Of a stretch of 64,000 bases of DNA, positions 31,757 to 43,875 are shown one piece after another. Below the pieces are notes generated by a model. That model had not been told where the DNA came from and did no database searches. It saw nothing but the letters and a program-made list of their open reading frames with translations. Source of the stretch: Euphorbia lathyris. Lineage: Eukaryota; Streptophyta; Magnoliopsida; Malpighiales; Euphorbiaceae. The position numbers and the translations under genes were made by a program. Position 1 is the stretch's first letter; every line of letters begins with the position of its first letter. Where the stretch lies: NCBI RefSeq assembly GCF_963576675.1, contig NC_088913.1, positions 91,325,001-91,389,000 on the forward strand. The letters run 5' to 3'.

Positions 31757-32506
31757 CCCGTTACCTATCATAACTCTTCTATATATTAAAAAATATTACT
31801 ATTTTTTAGATTTCAGATTTGAACCCTCAACTTTTTGTTCTTCAACCATTTAGTGATACAATTAGCTTACTTTATTCTTATTGATTAAGGTTCAATTGTT
31901 CAATTTTTAGATTAATGATTTATTAAATTTATACTTTATTAAATTTGTAATATTTTTTTATTTTATTTATTATTCTTAAAAGGTAAGGGTAAGGGTACCC
32001 GTGGTTACTCGCTAATTAAGTGGGACGAAAAAATGTATACCCGTTAGGATAATGGAATGGGTACGACTAATTAAAAAACAAACAGGTAAGGGTTTGTGAT
32101 TGACACTACCCGCGGGTACCTACCCGTTGTTATCCCTATTAAGCTTTAACTAACTCCTCAAAATAACTATTAATGACCTCAAAATGAAAATATTCAAGAA
32201 TTAAAGTTATTTAGGACGACATTTACCATAAAACCACATTTTTTATTTTCTAAAATAACTCTCTATCTTAGATAAACATCACCTAAATGACTCCAAAATG
32301 AAAATTTTCAAGAATTAAAGTTTTTTAAAATATTATTAACTCTTCAAAATTGTTATTTTGAGGCGGTCAATAGTCGTTTTGAGACATTGAGTAACCACCG
32401 ATATTAAAAAATGTAAAATTCAGTAGCTATACTATTAAGAATTAAAGTTCAGTCACCATAATATTAAAATGAGTAAAGTTCAGTAACCATATGTGAAATT
32501 TACCAA

Positions 32507-33407
32507 TTTATTATAGCGTGAAACAATTTTTATAAACATTTATAAAATGCAGAAAATTTTACTTTGTTGATAATATTTGGTCATTATCATAAAATATAGA
32601 CGTTTTGTTTCTTATTCTGTACCATTGCACGTATTATATTTTTTAAGATTTTTAATTTGTTTTCACATTTAACCATGTCTTTGTGATATATTACTAATTG
32701 GTGATAAAATAAAACAAATATGAAATGTATTGAAAAAATTTATGCACGAGAAGACAGGTTAAATGAATTATTTCTTAAATTGACCCAATTTGTCAAACAT
32801 TAGAGTTAAAATTACTTTTGTGTTATGAGTATTTTTGATTATTTTATCTATTGCATATTTTAGAACATCTTTAATAGGAATTTTGTCCCTATTTAGGATT
32901 TTTATGATTTAATCCTTGCAAGGGTCCTGATTTAATATATTATTCCTCATGAGTCTCTACTAATCAAACAAGAAACCGATAGTTTTCCAATTAGTTTTAT
33001 TTCGTAAAGAAATCAGTAGAATAACTACGGGTTTTTAAAAGAAAACAAATTATTAATTTTAGTTGAAAACGATAGCTAGGCTACCGGTTTCAGTTATAGT
33101 CTTTTTAGTTTGTCCGTTTTTTCGGTTTCATGCTCGTTAGATACCTTTTAGATAGATTTTTTCCTAATTTAGTATTAACGACTCGTAATCATCCATTTCC
33201 GTGACTCTCAAATTGTAATACATCAATTATTTTCATAATTTCAATTATTGTTGTTCGAGTTTGTGATTTCGAAGAAAGAATTTTCAGTTTTTTTTATCAA
33301 AATTACAAAAAGAACAAAAAAAAAGTCTAAATAAACAGTAATAACTAATAAAAATCAGCGGTATTTAGCAATCCACATAATTAACTACCGGTTTAAAGAA
33401 AACAAAT
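32507..33407. other. AT-rich non-coding DNA
   Basis: No gene is supported. 33040-33070 (AAGAAAACAAATTATTAATT) is a paralogue of the flanks of the MITE at 33408 without the insertion. 33180-33290 is a diverged copy of a MITE family also present near 36600 and 42250. Confidence 0.6.
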
Positions 33408-34004
33408 GGCTTAATGCTTTTCCAGTCTCCTTAACTTGTCCTAATTTGTCATTTTTACCCTTCTAACTCATCGAATTTCCTATTTATCCACTTAACTCCA
33501 TAAAAATGGTATTTCTCACCCCTTTAATTTCTTCAAATTTGTCATTTTACTCCTTCTCAACTCATCGAATATCCTATTACCCCCTTAAGTCCATAAAAAT
33601 GTTATCTCACCACTTATGATCATGTTTACCCTCTTAACTCTATAAAAAATGGTATTTCGTATCTCTTTATAGTAGTAAAAAATGTTGAAAGGAGAAAAAA
33701 TGAATAAAAAATACAAATAACAAGAACATTAATATAAACGAATTAAATACATTATATGTAGGGATAATGTACCAAAATATGCATATGATTTTTGGGGAAC
33801 TATCAATTTAGGTTCCACTTATAAAATAGTATAAATATAGGTTTAATTTTTAAAAAAAGTTATCAATTTAGGCTTCGATAACGGATTGTAAGGGGTGAAA
33901 AATACCACTTTTATAGAGTTAATGGAGTAAATACGACATTCGATGAGTTGAAGGGATAAAATGACTAATTTGGACAAATTAAGAATGGTCGGGAGCATTA
34001 CGCC
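33408..34004. mobile_element. MULE-like MITE with long inverted repeats and 9-bp target-site duplication
   Basis: The ends GGCTTAATGC and GCATTACGCC are part of inverted repeats of about 110 bp (AACTCATCGAAT and TCACCCC segments match at both ends). The direct repeat AAAACAAAT flanks it (33399-33407 and 34005-34013). Nine bases fit Mutator-like elements. The interior is non-coding. Confidence 0.85.
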
Positions 34005-34038
34005 AAAACAAATTATTAACTATAGTTAAAAGCGATAG

Positions 34039-34311
34039 CTATGATAAAAGAGGACTAGAAGGGGAGGGTGGGAGTGATTCGGACAGAGGTATGGGAACTG
34101 TAGAAATTGTTTTTTTCTGAAGTAGTATTGGGAATTGAGGGTGTAGTTGATGTTGATGTTGATGTTGAGTGGCAGAGGGTGAGCTTGAGTGTTCGGAAAG
34201 CAATTGAGGGCTGTCATTTGTGTAGGTGGCGGCTAGGTCCAGAGTCATGGGGACGGGACAGGTCGCATAGCAGGTGCAGATTAGAGAGGTTAGAAAAATT
34301 ACAGCCCTCAT
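34039..34311 (-). CDS. Small ORF with signal-peptide-like start (uncertain)
   Basis: A 90-residue frame starts MRAVIFLTSLICTCYATCPV, which looks like a short secretion signal. It continues with a Ser/Pro/His/Gln-rich tail containing QHQHQHQ and PPSPSSP. There is no recognised domain, no clear TATA box, and it lies among transposon debris. It could be chance. I include it because it is the only signal-peptide-like frame in this stretch. Confidence 0.2.
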   Translation of the reverse strand: MRAVIFLTSLICTCYATCPVPMTLDLAATYTNDSPQLLSEHSSSPSATQHQHQHQLHPQFPILLQKKTISTVPIPLSESLPPSPSSPLLS

Positions 34312-34599
34312 TACTGTAATTTTAAAAAGAATGTTGGGTTAAAAAAAATTCTATTGTAATGACCTACTAGTTAACAGACACCGGTATGTTAATTACTGTA
34401 TCGGTATTGTGAGGAACCCGGTGTTTTAATGGTTAATAGAGTTTGAATCTTTAAGCATTTCTATTGATCAATGAGAGTAAATATCCAAGAGTTTACGAAA
34501 ACAAACCCTATAATTATGTCTATAATTATGCTAATGTGATAATTATAAATCAATCAAATAATATATTTCATAACCAAGATAATTGCATATTTAACACAC

Positions 34600-35194
34600 C
34601 CCGTAATCGAATCGGGAGAAGGATGAACGTTGAGCCTAGGTCGGAAGTTATCAAATAGAAGTCATCGAAGACTTTTGGTGAAGATATCGGTGATTTGATG
34701 TCGAGACGGAATATGAAGAACCTTAACCTCGCCTTTGGCAACCTTTTATCGCACAAAATGAATGTCCATCCTTATGTCTGTTTGTGCGTTGATGCTGAAT
34801 AGGATTACCTGACAAACAAATTACTTACATTATCACAATATACCAGGGGAGATTTATGGATCGGGAAGTGGAGCGCATGAAGAACATTTTGAATCCATCA
34901 TGTCTCAGAAACGACAATAGCAACTCCTCGATATTCGGCTTCAGCGCTAGAGCTAGATAAAGTAGGCTGACGCTTGGCGGACCAAGATATGAGATTGTCT
35001 CCAAGGAAGACGCAGTAACCAGACGTCGAGCGACTTGTGTCAGGACAACCATCCCAATCAGTATCAGTATATGAAACCAAAGTGCTCAGAAAGAAAGGTG
35101 TGAATCTGAGACCAAGATTAAGGGTGTCTTTGATGTACCGAAGTATCCCTATGATTATTGCCATATGTTGTGTTTTCGGATCATACATAAACAA
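34600..35194 (-). pseudogene. copia RNase H fragment
   Basis: From 35194 on the minus strand: ILRYIKDTLNLGLRF, YTDTDWDGCPDTSRSTSGYC, LISWSAKRQPTLSSSSAEAE. After a stop the frame continues VLHALHFPIHKSPLVYCDN and then, with a frame change, VKVLHIPSRHQITDIFTKSL. These are the diagnostic motifs of the Ty1/copia RNase H C-terminus. The related direct repeats flanking it (34505-34598 and 35195-35290) may be LTR fragments. All upstream domains are missing. Confidence 0.88.
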
Positions 35195-35680
35195 ATAAAC
35201 TTATTGATAATTATGCCTATAACTGTGATAATTTAATAATTACAAACTAATCAAATAATATATTTTTTAAACAAGATAATTACACATCATTGTACCGGAG
35301 TATTTATCGCTGCAGCAACCAAAATACTTATTTTATGTAATTAAAAAATCTACAAACTATACACACCTACTTAAAAAAAAAAAAATCCTATCCACAAAAA
35401 AAAAAAAAATCCTATAAAATCTATATAAACAATATACTACTGTTTTTTTCTAGAAAACAATACATTACTGATTCCAATATGCAAAATTAAATTTAGTATT
35501 CATATGATTTTGCACATTAGATTAAAACTCTATTTATCCAAAATTTTGTGATATTTTTATAAGTGCCATTTGACCTATTTATTACTTTTAAGTTGACCCG
35601 GCAAAAATTGTATTATACACGTAGAATTAACCAATCAGATAAATTTTTATTTAAAATTAGTTTAATGTCACGTAATCAGA

Positions 35681-36249
35681 GGCGGATATAGGGTTGCTGG
35701 AACCACTATGATCAGGAGTGGTTCCGGCCAGGGGAATCCAATATGGGGGCACTGGGAGCAGTTGTCCCCACTGATATTTGTATTTTTTTTAAACCTAGGT
35801 ATTAATTTTGAAGTTTTAGAGCTTTGTCCCTGTTCATCAATGAAGGTTTAGGGTTTAGTGGTTCTATAATTAAGAATGAAAAATGATTTTAAATTTAATA
35901 TTTTTTTTTTATTTTTTTTTAATTCTGTTTTAAAGCAAAACGACGTCGTTTTATTCCTCTTTTTCTTAAGCCTAAATTGAAATTCTTAATTCTAACTAAG
36001 ATTAAATCAAAATCGACAGTCAATCCCTCCATAGTTGGATTGTTGGTCCGACACTCCATCTCCGATCTTTGCCTCTCTGCTTTGGTAATTTTTTGCTCCT
36101 ACTTGAATTTTGATTTTACATTTCTGCTACTATTTTATTTGAACTTGAATTTTGATCTCTGGTTTTATATAATTATTGTTTTTTAAATAAAAATTATTTT
36201 AGTTATATTGTTTGCCCACATGAGGGTGAAATCCTGGATTCGCCCCTGC
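35681..36249. mobile_element. hAT-like MITE
   Basis: The ends CAGAGGCGGATATAGG and CCTGGATTCGCCCCTG are inverted relative to each other and resemble the ends of the element at 27371. The interior is AT-rich. No clear duplication is seen at the flanks. The open frame at 35977 has no recognisable motif. Confidence 0.55.
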
Positions 36250-36295
36250 AGAGTTATTACACACTGCTAGCTAAGATTAGTTTTAACTGAACAAA

Positions 36296-36805
36296 GCTAT
36301 ATTAATTTTGCCCTTTTCGTAAATTTTTTTCAAAACTGATTTTTGTTAGAGAGAATATTTGGGCTAAACTTATGCCGCATCCGTTCGGCACATGGCGAGG
36401 GTGAACGGATGCGCATCCCTTTATGCCAAATTTTGGCCGGTACAAGATCGTAAAAAATTTAGTGACAAAAAATACTAAATCGTTCAATTTTTTGTAACGA
36501 AAAATACAAAATTCTCCAATTTTTTGTGACGAAAAATGTAAAATCGTTATAAAAAAATATGTATTATTTTCATGAGTTCCTTGATTAAGAAAACATAAAT
36601 TTTAATGTATCCGACTTGTAATCATCCATGTCCGGTATTCGGGTTATCACACATCAATTACTTTCATAATTTCGATTATTGTTGTTCGGGTTTATGATTT
36701 TAGAGAGAGAATTTTCAGTTTTTGATTAAAATTCTGAGAATGGCAAAAACAGTCCACATGGAGGCGGTGATAAGTAATTTAAGGCGGTATTTAGCAAACC
36801 ACTTT
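36296..36805 (+). mobile_element. Dispersed MITE family, copy in plus orientation
   Basis: It shares about 500 bp with 42105-42640 in the opposite orientation: GAGAGAATA, GCCAAATTTTGGCCG, CGTCACAAAAA-type repeats and TTGTTGTTCGGGTTT. Ends with GGCGGTGATAAG at one side and CTTATCACCGCC at the other indicate inverted termini. Non-coding. Confidence 0.65.
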
Positions 36806-36889
36806 GTAAATTTAAGCATTTTGTATAAAAATATTCTAATAATTATTTACATATCTAACCCAACTAAGGAAGTCTATTTACATATCTAA

Positions 36890-37405
36890 TCCACTTTGAT
36901 TCTATCTGACCAAATTAGATACTTTCATCTATTTTGGATAAAATTACCCTTAGTTCTATATAACTTAATATCCAACGATTTCTTCTTTTCCTTTCATTTA
37001 TTTTCAAATTCTTACAACAAAAGTCATGAACCAAACCCAAGATCTAAGCATATCCATACATTATTCAAGTTCATGTAAGTATCATTTCTTCATTTTTCAT
37101 ACACGTTATTTGAATACACAATTGGTTATCTGAATGATGTTGCGTGAATCTTGCAATTATTCGATTTCGCCATTTCTGCCCGACATGTCGCATTTAATTT
37201 CATTTTACCAAATTAGACACTTTCATCTATTCCGGATAAAAGTATCCTAACTTCCCCTTTTTATTTCTTTTAAATTCTTATAACAAAATTCAATAATTCA
37301 ACCCAAGATCTAACCACATTCATATATTATTCAAGTTCATGTAAATATTATTTCTTCATTTTACATATACATTATTCAAGTACGCAGTTGGTTAGTTGAA
37401 TGTTT
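36890..37405 (+). repeat. Direct repeat of about 300 bp
   Basis: ACCAAATTAGATACTTTCATCTATT near 36910 and ACCAAATTAGACACTTTCATCTATT near 37208 start two copies that both contain CCCAAGATCTAA and TTATTCAAGTTCATGTAA. Non-coding. Confidence 0.75.
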
Positions 37406-37650
37406 TCTCGTTGAACCCGTCATTTCCGATTTCCTTCATTTTTGTCGCATTGACAGTTGCTATATTTGCGACACGAGTAATTGTCGTCGCAAATGTGACA
37501 CGAGCAATTTTTATCGCAAATGAGACATGAGCAACTATCGATGTGACAAAAATGGAGGAAATTGGAAATGATGGGTTCAACGAGAAAGCATTCAACTAAC
37601 CAACCGCTTACTTGAATAATGTGTACGTAAAATAAAGAAAGAAACAAAGA
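37340..37650. repeat. Foldback (hairpin) sequence
   Basis: GGTTAGTTGAATGTTTTCTC at 37390 and the following sequence to about 37456 pair with 37550-37604 (GAGAAAGCATTCAACTAACC). The loop of about 75 bp contains three GC(A/G)AATG(T/A)GACA-type repeats. Non-coding. Confidence 0.7.
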
Positions 37651-38159
37651 CACTTTAAAAGTTTAGGTACCAATTAAATTTTTAGGATAATTTCATGGGT
37701 CGAATGATTTATTAAGTCAAAAAAAAGAGTAGATAGTAATGTAATTCAAAGTGGTAGTTGAGTTACTTCTGAAATACATTAAATGGCTTCTTATTTGAAC
37801 CAACTTTGTGGCTAGTTTTAAAAAAGTGACTAACCTTTTATGTATAATATAACAGTAATAGTAATAGACAGCTTGAAAAGACTTGAAATTTTTTTTTTTT
37901 TTTGTTGAAATAAAGATAGGGATAAAGGTTGGAATGAAGATAAGAATAAACGGTTGAGATAAAAGTAAAAATATGATAGTACAGAATTATTATTTAATGT
38001 TTGGTACATGGGATATGCATATGGATAAAATAACACATTTTACTATTTTAATCTTATTTAAACTAAATAACATTAATTTGATGGATAAGATAAACTTTTT
38101 CATCATATTAAAATCGCAAGAGCTTATCTCACCTCCTTGTTGTTGGGTTTTTGGAGATT

Positions 38160-39330
38160 AAGGGGGTGTTTGTTTTAGCTTTTCGGAAGAGCGTTTAGCG
38201 TTTCACTCCAAACCGCAAGAAAAATAACGTTTGGTTAGGTTTATATAACCGCAGCGTTTAGCATTTTTTCTGAAATCTGCAGCATTTTGGAGCGTTTCAC
38301 GAAAAGCTCCTATTTGGAGCTTTTCATAAACACTTGTTTGTAGTTATTTATTATTGACAAAATTATCCTTTTTATTTCCACAAAATATGTTTATTCTTTA
38401 ATATTATTTATATTTCTATAAAATAATTACCGGAAGAATATTTTTTTATTGCATTCAATAAATTTTTCATTTTTTATATAGATTATTTTTATTAATTTGT
38501 GTAACACAATTTTTATTTTATAATAGGATAAAGTGCAAAAATACCCCTAACATTTATAGCTAGGAGCTATTTTACATTTTAACATCTAAAATGATGCAAT
38601 TATACACCTAATATTGGCAATCAAAATCAATTTCACTACTGACATTGATAAGTTGGGTCAATTTTAGAAATAATTTATCAAATTGCCTTCTTCGTCATTA
38701 ATATTGTCATCTACACTTCACATGTGTACCATTTTATCGTCGTTAGTAACAAATGACAAACATATGATTAGACATTAATTTTTTTTAAGAAAATAAAAAA
38801 AAATATTTGTACAAGTTGGACAAAAAAAATTCAAATATTTCAGCGAATTTATAAATATTAATTTTCAATTTTATTAATAAATTACAAAAAAATATGAAAT
38901 CTCTTTTTTAAAACTACTGATATGTGCAATTGGTGTAGAATAAGAAATAAAATATCTATGTTTTCTAATAATATTTGAAATTGACCCAACTTGTCAATGT
39001 TATGGATAAATTGTTCTTAACTGCCACTGTTATAGGTAAAATTGCATCATTTTAGACGTTAAGAGTAAAATTATTCCTAGTTGTAAACATTATGGGTATT
39101 TTTTCACATTTTTTCCTTTTATAATTTCATCGTTGATTAATTTAAAACATGTCCATTTTAGATATTTTAAATCTGAACAACAGCATTTCAATATAATTTT
39201 ACCAAACACTAGTAATTAAACAGCTAACAGCTTACTGCAATTGCAAACAGCAAACAGCGTACTGCAACTGCAAACAGCTAACAGCAACCGCAACAGCTAT
39301 TAGCTAACAGCTGAACCAAACGGCCCTAAG
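38160..39330. mobile_element. hAT-like non-autonomous element with a nested MITE
   Basis: The outer ends GGGGGTGTTTGTTTTAGCTT (38163) and AGCTGAACCAAACGGCCCTA (39329) are imperfect inverted repeats. Nested at 38525-39118 is a second element. Its ends AGGATAAAGTGCAAAAATAC and GGGTATTTTTTCACATTTTT invert over about 90 bp, and TTTATAAT flanks both sides. No coding sequence. Confidence 0.65.
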
Positions 39331-40290
39331 GCTATGTTCTTTATCACTTAATTTTAGTAACAATCAGTTCAATTCAGTTCAGTTTAGTTCAATTCAATTC
39401 TGTTCAGTTCAGTTCAGCATTCAGTTTTAGCATCTAGTTTCAGCATTCAGTTTCAGTATTCAGTAATTTATTATTATTTATTATATTATTATTATTATTA
39501 TTATTTATCTATAATTTATCATTATTTATTATTATTATTATTATTTATACTTTATCATTATCTATAAATTAGATAGAAGTTAAGAAATGATAGTTTATTA
39601 AAGTAAATATCGTTTAATAAAAAAAATTAAAACTAAAGTATGCATCCATATTTAAAAATTAGGAGTTGCATCCATATTATGAATTATTTCTAAAATTTAC
39701 CGAATTTATCAATGTTAGGGATAAAATTGCACCATTTTAGACGTTAGAGGTAAAATTACTCCTAACCCAAAACGTTATGTTTGCACTTTAACCCTTAATT
39801 AGAATAAAAAGTTAAGATTTTATAATCATATAAAAATTTGTATTTAATTTCATAGGCTTTAAATTATATGTAAATTTATGTTTGTATGTAATTTGTATTT
39901 TTATTTTAAATTAGACTCATTTTTATTTAATTTCCTAGGCTTTTATCGAGCCAAGATTTTATCAACTCGGATTTTTATTTGAAATTCAATTTAGTTTTAT
40001 CTTTAATAATATATTTATTTATTATTGATATTATTGAATTTATTAGAACCATTATTATTATTATTATTATTATTATAAGTTTATTAATGTCCAATATTAT
40101 CATTAAAATTATTTAAAGTCTAATATCATCAATATTATTAAGCTCGGTTAAGTTCGGTAGTATTCAGTTAAATTCAGTTAAGTTCAGTTCAATTCAGTTC
40201 AGTATTCAGTAGCATTCGGTTCGGTTCGGTTCAGTTCAGTTCAGTTCAATATATATAGGCTCAACTGAAGCGATGGGCCCAACTGCAGAA
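39331..40290. repeat. AT-rich DNA with AGTTC and ATT simple repeats
   Basis: Runs of AGTTCAGTTC or AGTTCAATTC occur at 39361-39470 and 40150-40255, ending with GGTTCGGTTCGGTTC. ATT runs lie near 39480-39550 and 40045-40075. No gene is seen. Confidence 0.7.
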
Positions 40291-40299
40291 TCCATGTCT

Positions 40300-41597
40300 C
40301 TTTCTCTGTAATCCGTGTCTCTTTCATTATAATGAAATATCCTGGCTTGATAGTGCCCCCAGACATAGTCATCCATATTGAGTGGCAAACTGGGTAAACA
40401 ATTCTTGTGTGATTGCTTTTGTTTTTCGTTTATCGTAATTGTATTTTATTCCTAACAACTGATATCAGAGTGAGGGTAATTACGATGGGAGACGGAAAAA
40501 CCCCTGTGGAGAAATTTGATGGTTCAGATTTCCGTTTCTGGAAGATGCAGATCAAGGATTGCCTGTACGGTAAAGATCTGTATCAGCCTCTAGGTGACCA
40601 GTCGGAGGATATGTATGATGAAAAGTGGAAGCTGTTGGACAGAAAAGCAATGAGCATGATTCGTCTGTCGCTATCCAGGAACGTGGCGCACCATGCGGTG
40701 AAGGCAAAGACCACAAAGGAGATGTTGGAGATTTTGAGTTCGTTATACGAGAAGCCTTTCACGGCCAATAAAGTTCATCTGATGCGATGACTGTTTAATC
40801 TACAGATGACGGAGAATATAGCAGTGACGAAGCATCTGAATGATTTTAATATGACGATCACTCATTTAAGCTATGTAGATATTGATTTCGATGACGAGAT
40901 ATTAGCCCTAATTTTGTTATCTTCTTTACTAGAGAGTTGGAGTGGCACAGTCACTTCCCTAAGTGCTTAAGTAGGGAAAGAAAAACTTAGGTTTGATGAT
41001 GTCAGAGATTTGATTATAAGCGAGGAGATTCATAGGAAAGAGTCAGGTTCCACATCTGGATCAACCTTGAATGCAGAAAATCGGTGCAGGTCAGATCGCA
41101 GGTCAAAGCAGAATCGTGGAAGGTCTAAGTCAAAAGGGAAAGGGAAATCTTCCAAGGACAAGAGCCACATCAAGTGCTGGAATTGTAATGAGACTGGTTA
41201 TTACAAGAATGAATGTAAGGCACCATAGAAGGAGAAGATAGTGAACTCAACCAGCGAGGATTTTGGTGATGCGGTGACTCTGAGTAATTCAACTGCAGAA
41301 ACATCAGCAGAAGCCTTGGTGTTGAGCGTAAGAAGTCCTCAGGAGTCTTGGGTGTTAGACTCAGGAGTCTTGGGTGTTTTTTTGGACGATTAGGGTTTCG
41401 GACGGTTAGGGTTTCTTGAGCAGTATAAATGTAACTTTTTTCTCTGTAATTCATGTCTCTTTCATTATAGTGAAATATCCTGGCTTGGTAGTGCCCCCAG
41501 ACGTAGTCATTCATATTGAGTGGCGAACTGGGTAAACAATTCTTGTGTGATTGCTTTTGTTTTTCGTTTTTCGTAATCGTATTTTATTCCTAACACT
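40300..41597 (+). mobile_element. copia derivative: LTR, gag, start of protease, LTR
   Basis: 40300-40457 and 41437-41597 are near-identical (GAAATATCCTGGCTTG, GTGCCCCCAGAC, CCTAACA end). After the first comes TGATATCAGAGTG, close to the initiator-Met-tRNA primer site. The 5' LTR is incomplete. The middle holds only gag and the beginning of protease, so it is a deletion derivative. Confidence 0.8.
40485..41385 (+). pseudogene. gag: copia gag with partial protease
   Basis: ATG 40485 starts MGDGKTPVEKFDGSDFRFWK, a typical copia Gag start. Stops in one frame lie at 40788 (TGA), 40966 (TAA) and 41226 (TAG). The zinc knuckle reads CWNCNETGYYKNEC: the position normally held by His in CCHC is Tyr. 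The frame reaches SWVLDSG, the protease active site, near 41340. It then runs into the 3' LTR through a 16-bp direct repeat (AGGAGTCTTGGGTGTT at 41341 and 41363). The repeat suggests how the internal deletion formed. Confidence 0.8.
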
Positions 41598-41756
41598 TAT
41601 ACCACCCTCCTCTTGGGTATAGGATTTGAGGGATAAGAGGGTTATCTCCCATCTGTCTCACTCTTCTATCTTCCAAACAAACATGGGATAACTTATCTCG
41701 TGTTTTTTTATCCTTATCCTCACCTCCTATATCCCTTCTACCAAACACCCCGTTAG

Positions 41757-42049
41757 GGTAAATAATTTATTAGTCTCTTTCTTTTTACCTAACACACTGT
41801 TTAGGCCCTTTATTTTGAAAAACACATTATAAGGTTCATATCTTTTGTCAATATTAACTCTTTGATCCTTTTATCTATTTTTTAGATTTTTAACCGAATG
41901 TATCTTACCTAAGCCATAGTACATATCTTACCAAAGAGTTAATATTGATAAAAGATAGAAAACTTATAATGTGTTTTTCAAAATATGGGGGACTAAATAG
42001 TGTGTTAAGTAAAAATATGGAGACTAATAAATTATTTACCCTTAATATT
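41757..42049. mobile_element. Tourist-like MITE with TTA duplication
   Basis: GGGTAAATAATTTATTAGTC at the left is the exact inverse of the right end. The inverted repeats extend about 110 bp. TTA flanks both ends, fitting the 3-bp duplication of PIF/Harbinger-type elements. Non-coding. Confidence 0.82.
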
Positions 42050-42104
42050 ATAAACCATGTTTTAGGGTAGAATAGGAGAAGACTAATAGACATGTCCATT
42101 TAAT

Positions 42105-42640
42105 AAGTGGGTCAATACCGTCTCCTTTTTACTAGTTACCGTTCTTATTTGGACTTTTTTGCCATTCTCATAATTTTGGTCAAAAACTAAAAATTGTCTC
42201 TCCAAAATCACAAACCCGAACAACAACAATTGAAATTATGAGAATAATTGATGTGTGACAACCCAAACCCTGGAAATGGATAATTACAAGTCGGAAACAT
42301 TAAAATTTATGTTTTTTATTTAATAAATCGTGAAAATAATGCATATTTTTTATGACGGTTTTGCATTTTTCGTCACAAAAATTGGATATTTTGCATTTTT
42401 TGTCATAAAAATTTAAACGATTTAGTATTTTTCGTCACTAAAAATTTTACAATTTTGCATCGGCAAAAATTTGACCTAGGAGGATGTCGCATCCGCCCCA
42501 GCCATTGGCCGGGCGGATTCAGCATCCACCTAGGCCAAAATTTGGCCGATTCTCTCTAATATCCAATTTTTTTGTGAGGTTTTTTTTATGAAAAGAGTAA
42601 AATTATCCAAATGGGGGCGGTGATAAGGCAGTAAATACCA
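42105..42640 (-). mobile_element. Dispersed MITE family, copy in minus orientation
   Basis: This is the reverse-orientation partner of 36296-36805, with matching TTGTTGTTCGGG, ATAATTGATGTG and TTGGCC segments. A third, older copy lies around 33180-33290. Confidence 0.65.
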
Positions 42641-43348
42641 ATACCCTTTAATAAAATGTAGTATTTGTAGGTAAAGTAAGTAGAAGGATTAGACAAGCCT
42701 TCATGTGGATTCTTGATGTTGAGATTAGTAGGGTTACTGATAACTTGTTACGTGATCTGGTTTACGTGTCAAAGTCACGATGATCATTCCACGTCGTAAC
42801 AAACCTATAAAACAATATACAGATCAGACGGGACCGGAATTCAGCAAACCCGCTTCGATGTCTAAGTCTGTTTGTGATTTAGGACATAATCAGAGAGTGC
42901 GAGTAGGTTTTAAAGATAGTAGTTAACGTACTGAACCTTATGTTCTTACCTGTCTAATGTTTGATTAGGTTTAAGGTATCATCTCATTATGAATCCTTTT
43001 AGAGCTAGGATTCCAAATCCCTTAAGGTGTCCGAATCTTGGAAGGAATTTTTTGTCTCATAGGATTCCGGAAGATTCTTTTATGTCTGAAGGTTGGGACT
43101 CTGCTAGCTACGATGGTTGCTATTTGTTGAGCTTGGACCGCTATAGACTAGTCTAGGTTGTCGGTGTGGGTCATGGACCGTCATAGACGCGTTTGGGCCT
43201 TTATTGCTTGAACTTGAACCGTAATGAGGATGGTGTTGACATCATGCATGTGGCATCATTTAACATTGTATCAATTTTTTAAGTTAATAGCAAATAAATA
43301 AGTTATTAGTTGCTAAATATTTTGATTTTCAATTCATTTTTTGTCTAT
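42641..43348. other. Non-coding DNA
   Basis: No gene is supported. All frames are short and broken, and no repeat partner was recognised in the window. Confidence 0.5.
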
Positions 43349-43875
43349 TGATATTAGGGAAATATAACTCTGCCATGTGGCGTCTAAAAGGCTTGAACCA
43401 ATATGTAACATCTCCTCATCAAACTAGAGTACCATGATGATGCTCAATCCCGAGAATCACAAGTTTAGTGGACTTGAAGGATATCATGCTCCGATATCCG
43501 AACGCACTTCCTCCTATCAACAGGAGACATATGGCCCACCCTGTTAATGAACTTGTAATCCTCTTCTATAGCTCAACCTCAGTATAAATAGGGTAAGCTC
43601 ATCTTAAGGTAGAGAAATTCATTCATTCTATTAAGTTTACATTTTGTTTACTAATTATAATAATCCTCCAGTTATTTCATAAACTGATTTAGGTATTAGA
43701 ACGGGTTTGTCGGACAACAACGCCCATTTTACCTTGTTTTTGTGTAATCGCAAGTTGACAATGAGACTTCGTATTCAACTATATGTATATATTATTATTA
43801 TTTATGGTTTAAAATACTAAAGTGAATATATAGATACTTCTGATCTACAACGAAAGACACGATCTAAGTCACGCA
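43349..43875 (+). repeat. Probable gypsy LTR followed by a primer site
   Basis: It starts TGATATTAGGGAAATATAAC and ends GTCACGCA. A TATA box TATAAATA lies at 43583. TTGGTGCTGACAG follows directly at 43876, as a primer-binding site would. The start resembles other gypsy LTRs here (TGATAACATTAGGATAT). No coding region follows and no second LTR is present. Confidence 0.5.

Larger units (their letters stand above)
25668..32506. repeat. 1.24-kb tandem duplication, second copy interrupted
   Basis: Unit A starts near 25668 (CAGTCAGTTTATGTTTCTTT) and unit B near 26912 with the same sequence. Unit B continues past two insertions (27371-27651 and 27743-31756) and ends near 32506. Within each unit is a MITE-like segment: GGTAAATTACATCCATGACT at 25949 is mirrored by 32445-32506 in B. 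A nested one is bounded by GGGATGACAAC near 26070 and GTTGTCATCTCTA near 26600. No coding sequence is supported. Confidence 0.8.

Noticed and set aside
34825..35052. Minus-strand frame MVVLTQVARRLV
   Set aside because: It overlaps the copia RNase H fragment in a different frame; the RNase H motifs define the real one.
39480..39560. ATT-rich stretch as a possible matrix attachment region
   Set aside because: Only simple-sequence composition supports it; nothing specific is visible.
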